Origin: an uncultured Acidimicrobiales bacterium | GTDB lineage: Bacteria > Actinomycetota > Acidimicrobiia > Acidimicrobiales > SHLQ01 | DNA length: 64,000 nt | Direction: 5' to 3' | Assembly: GCA_938041035.1 (NCBI GenBank) | Contig: CALHYX010000026.1 | Location: 62,001-126,000 of the forward strand | In this document: in pieces, positions 40,797 through 49,503 of the stretch | How positions within the stretch are numbered: the stretch's first letter is position 1 | How the letters are laid out: every line of letters starts with the position of its first letter | Position numbers and translations under genes: made by a program | The notes under the pieces: generated by a model | Told to the model about the DNA's origin: nothing | What the model saw: only the letters and a program-made list of their open reading frames with translations | The model's database searches: none

Positions 40797-42676
40797 CGGT
40801 CGCGGATGGCGGTGAGGAACGCCTCGGCGTCCGCTCGGTCCTTGGTGCGGGGCATCGGCGGCAGGGCGTTAATGAACTCCCACCGATAACTCTTGGACTT
40901 GGCCAGGCGGGGGTCGAACACGGCGACGACGCCGGTGTCGGTGGCCGACCGGATCAACCGGCCGACGCCCTGGGCCAACAGCGTGGCGGCGCGGGGCAGG
41001 TCGATCGTGCCGAAGGCACTGCGACCGGCGAGGTCGCGCCGGGCCTGGAGCAACGGGTTGTCGGGCCGCGGGAACGGGAGCTTGTCTATGGTGACCAGCG
41101 ACAACGCCGGGCCGCGCACGTCGATGCCCTGCCAGAAGCTCATGGTGGCGAACAGGCAGAGCGCTTCGTCGGCGCTGAACTTCTCGATCAGCTTGGGTTT
41201 GGGGAGCTGGTCCTGGGTCAGCACCTCGAACGGCAGCCGCGGGGCCAGTTCGTCGGCCGCGGCCATCATGGCCCGGCGGCTGGTGAACAACGCGAGGGTT
41301 CGACCCCCGGCGGCGATGATGAGCATCTCGAGCTCGTTGATCATGGCGTCCATGAACTCGTCGTCGCGCGGGTCGGGCAGGTGCGCCGCGCAGTAGAGCA
41401 GGGCGTTGGACTCGTAGTCGAACGGGCTGCCCACATCGAGCAGTTCGTGCTCTTCCGGACCCAACCCGAGCCGTTCGGGCAGCGACGTGGGAATGGTGGC
41501 CGAGGTGAGGATGGCCGCCCGCTCGTCCCACAGCCGCGCCTTCATCAGGTCGTGGATTTCGAGGGGCGCCACCTTGAGTACGGGGTTGCGGCCCTCGACC
41601 CACAACACGTCGGCTTCGGGCGGGTCGAGCACCTTGTCGATGTCGTCGATGAGTGCGGTGGCCGCCTGCGTGGCGCGCAGCTTGCGGGTCTTGACGTCCT
41701 CGCTGGCGTCATCGGGTACGCCCTTCAGACCGTTGTTGATGCGTTCGGCGCGGTCGCGGCATCGGTTCAGCACCGTGACCAGCGGATCCGGCAGCTGGGT
41801 GGGTAACCGCTCGTCGACGTGGCGTTCGAGCACCTCGGCCAGGTCTTCGCCGGCTTCGTCGAGGTTCCCCACCAGGTCGTCGTCGGCCAGGATCGATCCG
41901 ACGTTGCGAGACAGGCTGCGGAAGCGGTTGACGCCCAGCTCGAACCCGAGCGTCGACGAAACGATGTCCTCGACCTGATGGGCCTCGTCGAGGATGACCA
42001 GGTCGTGCTGCGGCAGCACGGCCTCGGTGGCCAGGTGGATGCCGTAGAGGTGGGTGTTGACCACGACGACATCGGCCGCGGCGGCCGCCGATCGGGCCTG
42101 TTCGGCAAAGCACGCCTCGCCCTTGGGGCAGCGGTTCTTGCCGGGGCACTCCCGCGGTCCGACCGACACCGCGGCCCAGGCGGCGGGGGAGGGCTCGAAG
42201 GCCAGACCGGCCCGGTCGCCGTCGTAGGTGGTCTCGGCCCACTCGAGGATGGCCTCGATCTCCTCCTCGACCGTCGCCGACGACGCCACCCCATCGAGGG
42301 AGAGCTGGTTGTCGACCTCGATCTCCGACACCCGTTGCCTACACAGGTAGTTGGACCGACCCTTGAGCACGGCGTACTCGAACGCCCGGTCGAGCGCTTC
42401 GGTGAGAAAGGGCAGGTCCTTCTCGGCGAGCTGGTCCTGGAGGGCCTTGGTGGCGGTCGACACGACGACCTTTTTGCCCGAAAGAACCGCCGGGATGAGG
42501 TACGCGAGCGACTTGCCGGTGCCCGTACCGGCCTGGGCGACGAGGTGACCTTTCTGCTCGATGGTGTCGGCGACGGCGCGGGCCATCTCCAGTTGCCCCG
42601 CCCGCTGTTCGCCCCCACCGGGAAGCGCCGAGGTGACCCGTTCGAGGGCCTTGGCGGTCTTGTCGGCCAATGTCAT
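40793..42676 (-). CDS. dinG: ATP-dependent DNA helicase, DinG/XPD family
   Basis: The 627-residue protein from ATG 42676 has Walker A QAGTGTGKSLAY, then four cysteines fitting an iron-sulphur cluster (NYLCRQR and CPGKNRCPKGEAC), the DEAH box VILDEAH, VVVSTATKALQDQL and the C-terminal motifs SFWQGIDVRGPALSLV and QGVGRLIRS. DinG is a 5'-to-3' superfamily 2 helicase that unwinds R-loops and G-quadruplexes in repair. It is divergent from uppS. Confidence 0.92.
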   Translation of the reverse strand: MTLADKTAKALERVTSALPGGGEQRAGQLEMARAVADTIEQKGHLVAQAGTGTGKSLAYLIPAVLSGKKVVVSTATKALQDQLAEKDLPFLTEALDRAFEYAVLKGRSNYLCRQRVSEIEVDNQLSLDGVASSATVEEEIEAILEWAETTYDGDRAGLAFEPSPAAWAAVSVGPRECPGKNRCPKGEACFAEQARSAAAAADVVVVNTHLYGIHLATEAVLPQHDLVILDEAHQVEDIVSSTLGFELGVNRFRSLSRNVGSILADDDLVGNLDEAGEDLAEVLERHVDERLPTQLPDPLVTVLNRCRDRAERINNGLKGVPDDASEDVKTRKLRATQAATALIDDIDKVLDPPEADVLWVEGRNPVLKVAPLEIHDLMKARLWDERAAILTSATIPTSLPERLGLGPEEHELLDVGSPFDYESNALLYCAAHLPDPRDDEFMDAMINELEMLIIAAGGRTLALFTSRRAMMAAADELAPRLPFEVLTQDQLPKPKLIEKFSADEALCLFATMSFWQGIDVRGPALSLVTIDKLPFPRPDNPLLQARRDLAGRSAFGTIDLPRAATLLAQGVGRLIRSATDTGVVAVFDPRLAKSKSYRWEFINALPPMPRTKDRADAEAFLTAIRDR

Positions 42677-42777
42677 AGCCAGACACCCTACGGTGCGCCG
42701 CCGACACCGGGGTGGGACCGGGCCGCCGTCGCGACCCAACCGCCGATGCCACCCGCTTTGCGGGTAGCGTCGCTCGG

Positions 42778-43497
42778 GTGATCCCCGGCGACATCGACTC
42801 CGAACGCATTCCGACCCACATCGCCGCCGTGATGGACGGCAACGGCCGCTGGGCGACCAACCGGGGCCTCAAACGAACCGACGGCCACGCCGCCGGCGAA
42901 GAGGCCCTGTTCGACGCCGTCGAAGGCGCCCTCGAGCTCGGCGTCAAGTGGTTCACCGTCTATGCGTTCAGCACCGAGAACTGGAAACGTTCGCCCGACG
43001 AGGTGCGCTTCCTGATGAAGTTCAACGAGTCGCTGCTGCAACGCCGGTGCGAGGAACTGAACGAGTTGGGTGTGCGGGTGCGGTTCATCGGCCGCCGCGA
43101 CTGGCGGGTGCCCAAGCGGCTCATCCGGCGCATGGACGAGTCGATCGAGCTCACCAGGAAGAACCGCCGAATGACGCTCACCATCGCCTTCAACTACGGG
43201 GGGCGGGCCGAGATCGTCGACGCGGTGAAGGCGATCGTGGACAGCGGCATCGAGTCGAGCAAGGTCACCGAGAAGCTGGTGGCCCGCAACCTGTATGACC
43301 CCGAGATGCCGGACCCCGAACTGATGGTGCGGACCTCGGGCGAGTTCCGCACGTCGAACTACCTGATGTGGGAACTCGCCTACAGCGAGCTGGTGTTCAC
43401 CGACGTGTTGTGGCCCGACTTCCGGCGAGAGCACCTGTTCGACGCCGTCCGCGAGTATCAGGATCGCGACCGCCGCTTCGGCGGCGTCGACGACTGA
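42778..43497 (+). CDS. uppS: isoprenyl transferase (undecaprenyl diphosphate synthase family)
   Basis: The 239-residue protein starts at GTG 42778. It has the cis-prenyltransferase signatures HIAAVMDGNGRWA, GVKWFTVYAFSTENWKR, LTIAFNYGGRAEIVDAV and LMVRTSGEFRTSNYLMWE. It makes the lipid carrier for peptidoglycan and other surface polymers, or a shorter prenyl chain as some actinobacterial paralogues do. The product length cannot be read from sequence. recO follows after 9 bp. Confidence 0.93.
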   Translation: MIPGDIDSERIPTHIAAVMDGNGRWATNRGLKRTDGHAAGEEALFDAVEGALELGVKWFTVYAFSTENWKRSPDEVRFLMKFNESLLQRRCEELNELGVRVRFIGRRDWRVPKRLIRRMDESIELTRKNRRMTLTIAFNYGGRAEIVDAVKAIVDSGIESSKVTEKLVARNLYDPEMPDPELMVRTSGEFRTSNYLMWELAYSELVFTDVLWPDFRREHLFDAVREYQDRDRRFGGVDD

Positions 43498-43506
43498 TCG
43501 AACGCC

Positions 43507-44223
43507 ATGAGCCTGTATCGGGACTCCGGGGTGGTGCTGCGCACCTTCAAATTGGGCGAAGCCGACCGGATCGTGTCGATCATGACCCGCAACAACGGCA
43601 AGGTGCGCGCCGTCGCCAAAGGGGTACGCAAGACCCGGAGCAAGTTCGGCGCTCGGCTCGAGCCGAGCAGCCACGTCAACCTGCAGCTCTACCGCACCCG
43701 AGGGGACCTCGACATCGTCACCCAGGCCGAGACCGTCGACCGGTTCCCGAATCTACGCACCGACCTCGACCGGTTCTCCCGTGCCTCGGCCATGCTCGAA
43801 GCCGTCGATCAGCTAGCGCAGGAATCCGAGGTCAACCGCCGCCTCTACGAGATGCTGGTGCGGGCGCTGCGCACCGTGGCCGACACCGAAAGCCCGCTGG
43901 TGGCCGCCGGGTTCTTCTGGAAGGTGCTGTCGCTCGAGGGGTTCGAGCCCTTCCTCGACGCCTGCGTGTCGTGCGGGGGCGAACCCGTCGTCGCCTTCGA
44001 TCTCCACGAGGGCGGCGTGTTGTGTCAGTCGTGTCGCCGCGGTCGGGCCATCTCGCCCGAAGCGTTGGCGTTGATGCGCCAGATCCTCGGTGGTCAGCTC
44101 GGCGCAGCGCTCAACGAGCCCATCTCGGCGGCGACGAACGAGGTCGACCACCTGGCCGGCGAGGCCATGGAACACCATCTCGAGCGCCGATTGCGGTCGC
44201 TCGGCGTGCTGGGCCAGAGCTGA
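43507..44223 (+). CDS. recO: DNA repair protein RecO
   Basis: The 238-residue protein has the RecO N-terminal OB domain (YRDSGVVLRTFKLGEADRIVS, GKVRAVAKGVRKTRSKFG) and the C-terminal zinc site ACVSCGGE...GVLCQSC. RecO loads RecA onto gapped DNA with RecR and anneals single strands. The uppS-recO-glyS neighbourhood is common in actinobacteria. Confidence 0.94.
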   Translation: MSLYRDSGVVLRTFKLGEADRIVSIMTRNNGKVRAVAKGVRKTRSKFGARLEPSSHVNLQLYRTRGDLDIVTQAETVDRFPNLRTDLDRFSRASAMLEAVDQLAQESEVNRRLYEMLVRALRTVADTESPLVAAGFFWKVLSLEGFEPFLDACVSCGGEPVVAFDLHEGGVLCQSCRRGRAISPEALALMRQILGGQLGAALNEPISAATNEVDHLAGEAMEHHLERRLRSLGVLGQS

Positions 44224-44235
44224 CGCGCGAACGCA

Positions 44236-44259
44236 CCGCCCGGCGAATTCGCCGGGCGG
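44236..44259. terminator. 24-bp palindrome between recO and the RDD gene
   Basis: CCGCCCGGCGAATTCGCCGGGCGG is a perfect palindrome of 12-bp arms, lying between two convergent stops. In RNA it gives an 8-9 bp GC-rich stem with a GAATTC-derived loop. It has no T run and could act in both directions. Confidence 0.55.
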
Positions 44260-44290
44260 CGCTGGCGCACTCGTACGCGACGGCCGGGGC

Positions 44291-46348
44291 CTAGGTGTCG
44301 ATCGGCTTCCAGAACTGGCCGGTCTGATCCCACTGCATCCAGGCACCCACGGCGGGGTCCCATTGGATGTAGGTGTTGCGAGCGGCGTCCCATTGCGGTT
44401 CGGTCTGCGCGGGCGGCGACGCCGCCGGCTGCTGCTGGACCGGTTGTTCGATCGGGGCCTGCTGCACGGGCTGTTCGACAGGCGCCTGGGGTGCCGCTTC
44501 GGTCGGCTGGGGAGCCGGCGTGCCGATCACCGTGGGCGGGTCGACCACCGGGACTGCCGGCGGCATTTCGGCCGCTGCGTCGACGATCGGGACCTCGGGT
44601 GCGCCGATGTCGGGGGTCTCGGGGAGATCCGGCGTTTCGGGCACCTCCGGAGCGTCGAACGAAGGTGCCTCCGGGAGATCGGGGGCGGCGAACGACGGTG
44701 CGTCGGGAAGCTCCGGAGCTTCGGGTAGATCGGGAGCCTCCGGCAGATCGGGGGCCTCGGGCATCGAGAGGTCCGGGGTTTCGGGCAGGTCGACGTCGGG
44801 CACCTCGGGGGTGCCGAACGATGGTGCCTCGGGCATGTCGACATCGGGCATGTCGACCTCGGGCACCTCGGGGGTACCAAACGATGGTGCCTCCGGCATG
44901 TCGACATCGGGCATGTCGACCTCGGGCACCTCGGGGGTGCCAAACGATGGTGCCTCCGGCATGTCGACCTCGGGGAGGTCGGGCGCGTCGGGCATCGACA
45001 GGTCGGGGGTTTCGGGCAGGTCGACGTCGGGCACCTCGGGGGTGCCGAACGATGGTGCCTCCGGCATGTCGACCTCGGGGAGGTCGGGCGCGTCGGGCAT
45101 CGACAGGTCGGGGGCGTCGAACGACGGCGCCTCCGGCAGGTCGGGAGCGTCGAACGTCGGAGCCTCGGGCAGGTCGACCTCGGGGAGCTCCGGTGCGTCG
45201 GGCATCGAGAGCAGTTCGGTCGGCGCGTCGAGATCCGGTGCCGCCACGTCGGGCACCTCGGGGGCGCCGAACGATGGTGCCTCGGGCAGGTCGGGTGCGT
45301 CGGGCATCGACAGGTCGGGTGCGTCGAACGATGGTGCGTCGGGCATGTCGACCTCGGGAAGGTCGGGGGTGCCAAACGATGGTGCGTCGGGCATGTCGAC
45401 CTCGGGGACGTCGGGGAGGTCGGGTGCGTCGGGCATCGACAGATCGGGCATGTCGGGGGCGTCCGGCACGTCGGGCATGTCGGGCACCTCAGGGGCGCCG
45501 AACGCCGGGGCGGCAGGAAGATCCGGGGCACCGGGAAGTCCGGTTCCGCCCGCGAGGTCAGGGGTGACCGGTGGCGGGTTGGGCGCGACCGGCGGCGGAG
45601 CCGGCGTCGGCAGCGGAGCGGTGGCCGGAGCGCCCATCGGCGGCGGGGGAGTGGCCCCGCCGAACGCCGGCGGGCCGGCGTTCGGGGCCATTGGGGTCGG
45701 CGCGTTCATCGGGGGTGGCGGGGCAATGCCGCCGGCGGCGCCGTACCCGGCAGCACCAGCGCCCACGCCGGCAGCTGCCGCGGCCCCGAGACCGGGAACG
45801 ACGGGAACCTTGTTGACCTGGTCCTTGCCCACAACCAGGGTGCCAGCGGCCATATCGCCGACCCGGCGATGACCCTTGGTGGTACCCAACGTGATCAGGC
45901 CGACCAGCGGCAGGCAGTACGGGAACCAGTCGACGACGTGCACGAGCTGACGGATGAGCGCCTTCGGAACGCCGGCGAGCGAACCGGTGTCCTGACGCAC
46001 GACCTTCAGGCCCATGATCGCCTTACCCGGCGACGAGCCGGTGATGCCGGTGAGCACACCGTTCAGCAGGAACCACAGCAGGATCGACAGCGCGTACACG
46101 AGCAGCAGCTTCGAACCGGTGTGCACCCAAAAGGTGTTGTCACCGAATTTCGTGCAGCCCGAGTAGGCATTGAACACTTCGCTGTCGCACGTGATCTCCT
46201 GACCCGTGTCGTTCGTGAACTTGTCGGCCAGGATGGCCCAGAAGATCGCCGTCAGGGCGAACCCGATCAGGAAGTCGATTATGGCGGCCCCGATGCGGCG
46301 GCCTACGACTGCCGTCGGGTCTGCTTGAGTGGTGGGAAGTGCATTCAC
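44291..46348 (-). CDS. RDD-family membrane protein with a long Pro/Asp/Glu repeat tract
   Basis: This 685-residue protein has an RDD domain (about 10-178: GRRIGAAIIDFLIGFALTAI, SSPGKAIMGLKVV, RRVGDMAAGTLVVG) with three membrane segments. An Ala/Gly/Pro linker follows. About 265-590 is a repetitive tract built on PxxP units such as LPEVDMPEAPSFGTPEVP and DLSMPDAPDLPEV. A Gln/Pro stretch and a C-terminus of tryptophan repeats (QWDAARNTYIQWDPAVGAWM) end it. RDD proteins can act in ion or solute transport; the tail is acidic, probably extended and cytoplasmic. Two 63-bp tandem DNA units inside suggest recent expansion. Confidence 0.82.
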   Translation of the reverse strand: MNALPTTQADPTAVVGRRIGAAIIDFLIGFALTAIFWAILADKFTNDTGQEITCDSEVFNAYSGCTKFGDNTFWVHTGSKLLLVYALSILLWFLLNGVLTGITGSSPGKAIMGLKVVRQDTGSLAGVPKALIRQLVHVVDWFPYCLPLVGLITLGTTKGHRRVGDMAAGTLVVGKDQVNKVPVVPGLGAAAAAGVGAGAAGYGAAGGIAPPPPMNAPTPMAPNAGPPAFGGATPPPPMGAPATAPLPTPAPPPVAPNPPPVTPDLAGGTGLPGAPDLPAAPAFGAPEVPDMPDVPDAPDMPDLSMPDAPDLPDVPEVDMPDAPSFGTPDLPEVDMPDAPSFDAPDLSMPDAPDLPEAPSFGAPEVPDVAAPDLDAPTELLSMPDAPELPEVDLPEAPTFDAPDLPEAPSFDAPDLSMPDAPDLPEVDMPEAPSFGTPEVPDVDLPETPDLSMPDAPDLPEVDMPEAPSFGTPEVPEVDMPDVDMPEAPSFGTPEVPEVDMPDVDMPEAPSFGTPEVPDVDLPETPDLSMPEAPDLPEAPDLPEAPELPDAPSFAAPDLPEAPSFDAPEVPETPDLPETPDIGAPEVPIVDAAAEMPPAVPVVDPPTVIGTPAPQPTEAAPQAPVEQPVQQAPIEQPVQQQPAASPPAQTEPQWDAARNTYIQWDPAVGAWMQWDQTGQFWKPIDT
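44581..45556 (-). repeat. degenerate Pro/Asp/Glu coding repeats, including a 63-bp tandem duplication
   Basis: This is the repeat-coding part of the RDD gene. The clearest units are two adjacent 63-bp copies (44820-44882 and 44883-44945) that differ at only a couple of bases, encoding a 21-residue block around EVDMPDVDMPEAPSFGTP. Shorter, more degenerate units fill the rest. The plus-strand reading gives a Ser/Gly-rich shadow. Confidence 0.85.
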
Positions 46349-46473
46349 ACCTATGAGTCTGGCCGAAATTTTGCCCCGCTGCAGTGATCATGGCGGCGCC
46401 GTCGCCCCGATAGTGTGGCTGGAGGTTTTCCGCGGGCTCCGGCCCCGGATCCGAACCCGAGCCGAGGAGCCCT

Positions 46474-47790
46474 GTGAGCCAACCTGACCCCGACCTTTTC
46501 GACAAGGTCGTGAACCTCTCGAAGCGACGTGGTTTCGTGTTCCAATCCGCCGAGATCTACGGCGGTTTTCGCTCGACCTACGACTACGGCCCCATCGGCG
46601 TGCTGCTGCTGCGCAACGTCAAAGATCAGTGGTGGCGGTCCATGGTGCAGGAGCGCCACGACGTCGTCGGGCTCGACGCCGCGATCATGGCTCCGCCCAA
46701 GGTGTTCGAAGCGTCCGGCCACCTCGAGAACTTCTCGGACCCCCTGGTCGACTGCAAGTCGTGTAACGAGCGGTTCCGCGAGGACCAACTGGAGGATCCC
46801 TCCATCTGCCCCAGCTGCGGTGCCACCGACTCGTTCACCGAGGCCCGGGCGTTCAACCTCATGTTCCTCACCCATGCCGGCCCGGTCGAAGGCGCTGGTC
46901 ACGAGGTGTATCTGCGGCCTGAGACCGCCCAGGGCATCTTCACCAACTTCATGAACGTGCTGAACACCAGCCGCAAGAAGCCACCATTTGGCATCGCCCA
47001 GATCGGCAAGTCGTTCCGCAACGAGATCACGCCCGGCAACTTCGTGTTCCGCACCCGGGAGTTCGAGCAGATGGAGATGGAGTTCTTCGTCCCGCCCGAC
47101 CAGGCCGACCAGTGGTACGAGTACTGGTGCAAGGAGCGCCTCGACTGGTACACCGGGCTCGGTATCGCCCCCGAGCTGCTGCGCATGCGACCCCACGACG
47201 CGGATGAGCTGTCGCATTACTCCTCGGGAACCTCCGACATCGAATTCCTGTTCCCGTGGGGCTGGGGCGAGCTCGAAGGGGTGGCCAACCGGGGCAACTA
47301 CGACCTCACCCAGCACGCCGAACACTCGGGCGAACGTATTGAGTACTTCGACCAGCAGGCCAACGAGCACTACCTGCCCCACGTCATCGAGCCGGCCGCC
47401 GGGGCGACCCGGTCGATGATGGCGTTCCTGATGGCGAGCTACGACGAGGAGACCGTCAACGACGACACCCGTATCGTGTTGCGACTCGACCCGCGGTTGG
47501 CGCCGTTCAAGGTCGCCGTGCTGCCGCTGTCGAAGAAAGACACGCTCACCCCCCTCGCGCACGAGGTGTTCGACATGGTCAAGGGGCGCTGGATGAGCGA
47601 CTACGACGAGACGCAGAACATCGGCAAGCGGTATCGCCGTCAGGACGAGATCGGCACCCCGCTGTGCGTCACCGTCGACTTCGACAGCCTCGATGATCGG
47701 GCGGTCACCGTTCGCGATCGCGACACCATGGAGCAGGACCGGGTTTCCCTCGATCAACTGATCGACTACCTCGCCGAACGTCTGGGCTGA
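46474..47790 (+). CDS. glyS: glycine--tRNA ligase (class II, single-chain type)
   Basis: The 438-residue protein starts at GTG 46474 with GAGGAG upstream. It has KRRGFVFQSAEIYGGFRSTYDYGP, zinc-like cysteines CKSCNERF and CPSCGA, motif 2 region GKSFRNEITPGNFVFRTREFEQMEME and motif 3 PHVIEPAAGATRSMMAFL. The anticodon-binding domain includes LAPFKVAVLPLSKKD. This is the alpha2-type enzyme of actinobacteria rather than the alpha2beta2 form. The PPDK-like gene starts 5 bp downstream. Confidence 0.96.
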   Translation: MSQPDPDLFDKVVNLSKRRGFVFQSAEIYGGFRSTYDYGPIGVLLLRNVKDQWWRSMVQERHDVVGLDAAIMAPPKVFEASGHLENFSDPLVDCKSCNERFREDQLEDPSICPSCGATDSFTEARAFNLMFLTHAGPVEGAGHEVYLRPETAQGIFTNFMNVLNTSRKKPPFGIAQIGKSFRNEITPGNFVFRTREFEQMEMEFFVPPDQADQWYEYWCKERLDWYTGLGIAPELLRMRPHDADELSHYSSGTSDIEFLFPWGWGELEGVANRGNYDLTQHAEHSGERIEYFDQQANEHYLPHVIEPAAGATRSMMAFLMASYDEETVNDDTRIVLRLDPRLAPFKVAVLPLSKKDTLTPLAHEVFDMVKGRWMSDYDETQNIGKRYRRQDEIGTPLCVTVDFDSLDDRAVTVRDRDTMEQDRVSLDQLIDYLAERLG

Positions 47791-47795
47791 CGCCC

Positions 47796-49409
47796 GTGGG
47801 TTGGGAGATAACCACCATCGACGGGCTGATCGCCGGGGTGCGGGCGGCCGGTGACGACCCGGCCGAACGCGGTGCGGTCGTGGCCGCCGTCGATCCGACG
47901 GTGATCGAATCCGCCCTCCACGGCCAGGTGGGTGGGGCCGAAGCGCGGGTGCTCGCATCGGGCACCGGTGCGTCGCCCGGCGCCGGTACGGGGCGGGTGT
48001 ACTTCACCGCCGACGCCGCGCTCGACGCCTTCGACCGGGGCGAGGACATCGTGCTCGCGTGCGCCGAGACCACGCCGGCCGATGAGCCGGGCATGCGCAT
48101 CGCCGAGGCGATCGTCACCGCCCGCGGCGGGCTCACCAGCCACGCCGCCGTGGTCGCCCGCGGGTTGGGCCTGCCCGCGGTGTGCGGGGCCGCGGGTTTG
48201 TCGTTCGCCGACGGGGTCATGCAGACCGAGGCCGGCCCGATCGCCGAGGGCGATGTGGTCACCGTCGACGGCTCCGACGGCACGCTGTTGTTCGGCGACG
48301 CCGGAGTCACCGCGGCCGAACCGCCGCCGGAGATCGACGAGCTGTTGTCGTGGGCCGACGCGGTAACCGCGGGTCGGGTACGGGTGCGGGCCAACGCCGA
48401 CAACGGCGAGGACGCCGCCGTCGCCCGCCGCTTCGGTGCGGTGGGCATCGGCCTGTGCCGCACGGAGCATCAGTTCCTCGGCGAGCGGTTGGCCTCGATA
48501 CAGGCGGTGATTCTCGCGGCCGACCCGGCCGCCGAAACGGCGGCCATCGCCGAGCTGGAAGCGGCCCAGACCGCCGACTTCGAGGCGCTGCTGGCGGCGA
48601 TGGACGGCCTCCCCGTCACCGTGCGCCTGCTCGACCCCCCATTGCACGAGTTTCTCCCCGACATCACCGAACTCGAAGTCGCCGCGGCCACCGGTGCCCT
48701 CGACGCCGCCGGTGAACGGCTGCTCGCCGCGGCCCGTGAGATCGCCGAGCACAATCCAATGCTCGGCACGCGCGGTGTCCGGCTCGGCATTCTGCGCCCG
48801 GAGCTCTACCGCATGCAGGTGCGGGCCATCGCCGCCGCGGTGGCCACGCGGCGCCGAGCCGATGGCGACCCCCGGGTCGAGATCATGGTGCCGCTCATCG
48901 CCGACCCGGCCGAAATGGCCCACGCCCGGACGCTGATCCGTGCTGTGCTCGACGATCTCGACGCGAGCGAGGCCGGCGACGAACCGCCAGCCGGTATCGC
49001 CATTGGTTCGATGGTCGAGACCCCGCGCGCGGCGCTGACCTGTGGCGCCCTCGCCGACCATGTCGACTTCGTGTCCTTCGGCACCAACGACCTCACCCAG
49101 ATGACCTTCGGGTTCAGCCGCGACGACCTCGAACGCCAGGTGCTGCCCGCGTACCGCGACCAGGCGATCCTCACCGCCAACCCGTTCGAAACCCTCGACG
49201 CCGACGGCGTCGGCGCGCTGGTGCGCGGCGCCATCACCGCCGCCCGAGCTGTACGCGCCGACCTCAAGGTCGGCATCTGCGGCGAACACGGTGGCGACCC
49301 GGCGTCCATTGCGGTGCTGGTCGACGCCGGGGTCGACTACGTGAGCTGTTCGCCCTACCGCGTGCCTGTCGCCCGTCTCGCCGTCGCCCAGGCCCTGCTC
49401 GCTCCGTGA
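47796..49409 (+). CDS. pyruvate phosphate dikinase-like protein lacking the ATP-grasp domain
   Basis: The 537-residue protein from GTG 47796 matches the C-terminal two thirds of PPDK. The phosphohistidine domain holds RGGLTSHAAVVARG with His116. The PEP/pyruvate TIM barrel shows GLCRTEHQFL, LLDPPLHEFLP, HNPMLGTRGVRLGI, SMVETPRAAL, SFGTNDLTQMTFGFSRDD and ICGEHGGDP. Typical PPDK has about 870-900 residues; the N-terminal nucleotide-binding part is absent and glyS ends 5 bp before. The protein could still exchange phosphate between PEP and its histidine, as enzyme I of the PTS does, but would need another protein as partner. The N-terminal HPr-binding domain of enzyme I is also missing. Confidence 0.85.
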   Translation: MGWEITTIDGLIAGVRAAGDDPAERGAVVAAVDPTVIESALHGQVGGAEARVLASGTGASPGAGTGRVYFTADAALDAFDRGEDIVLACAETTPADEPGMRIAEAIVTARGGLTSHAAVVARGLGLPAVCGAAGLSFADGVMQTEAGPIAEGDVVTVDGSDGTLLFGDAGVTAAEPPPEIDELLSWADAVTAGRVRVRANADNGEDAAVARRFGAVGIGLCRTEHQFLGERLASIQAVILAADPAAETAAIAELEAAQTADFEALLAAMDGLPVTVRLLDPPLHEFLPDITELEVAAATGALDAAGERLLAAAREIAEHNPMLGTRGVRLGILRPELYRMQVRAIAAAVATRRRADGDPRVEIMVPLIADPAEMAHARTLIRAVLDDLDASEAGDEPPAGIAIGSMVETPRAALTCGALADHVDFVSFGTNDLTQMTFGFSRDDLERQVLPAYRDQAILTANPFETLDADGVGALVRGAITAARAVRADLKVGICGEHGGDPASIAVLVDAGVDYVSCSPYRVPVARLAVAQALLAP

Positions 49410-49503
49410 CTGGTCGATAGTGGGGCCGACGCCCAACTGGCGTCAGTTCTGCGTTCCGGGTGTCGTTGAGCGCTGGTAGCGTCGCGGTGATGGGGATTCG
49501 CTG

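Noticed and set aside
44373..45872. 499-codon plus-strand frame rich in Ser/Gly/Thr repeats
   Set aside because: It is the antisense reading of the RDD protein's Pro/Asp/Glu repeats. The minus strand has the RDD domain and membrane helices.
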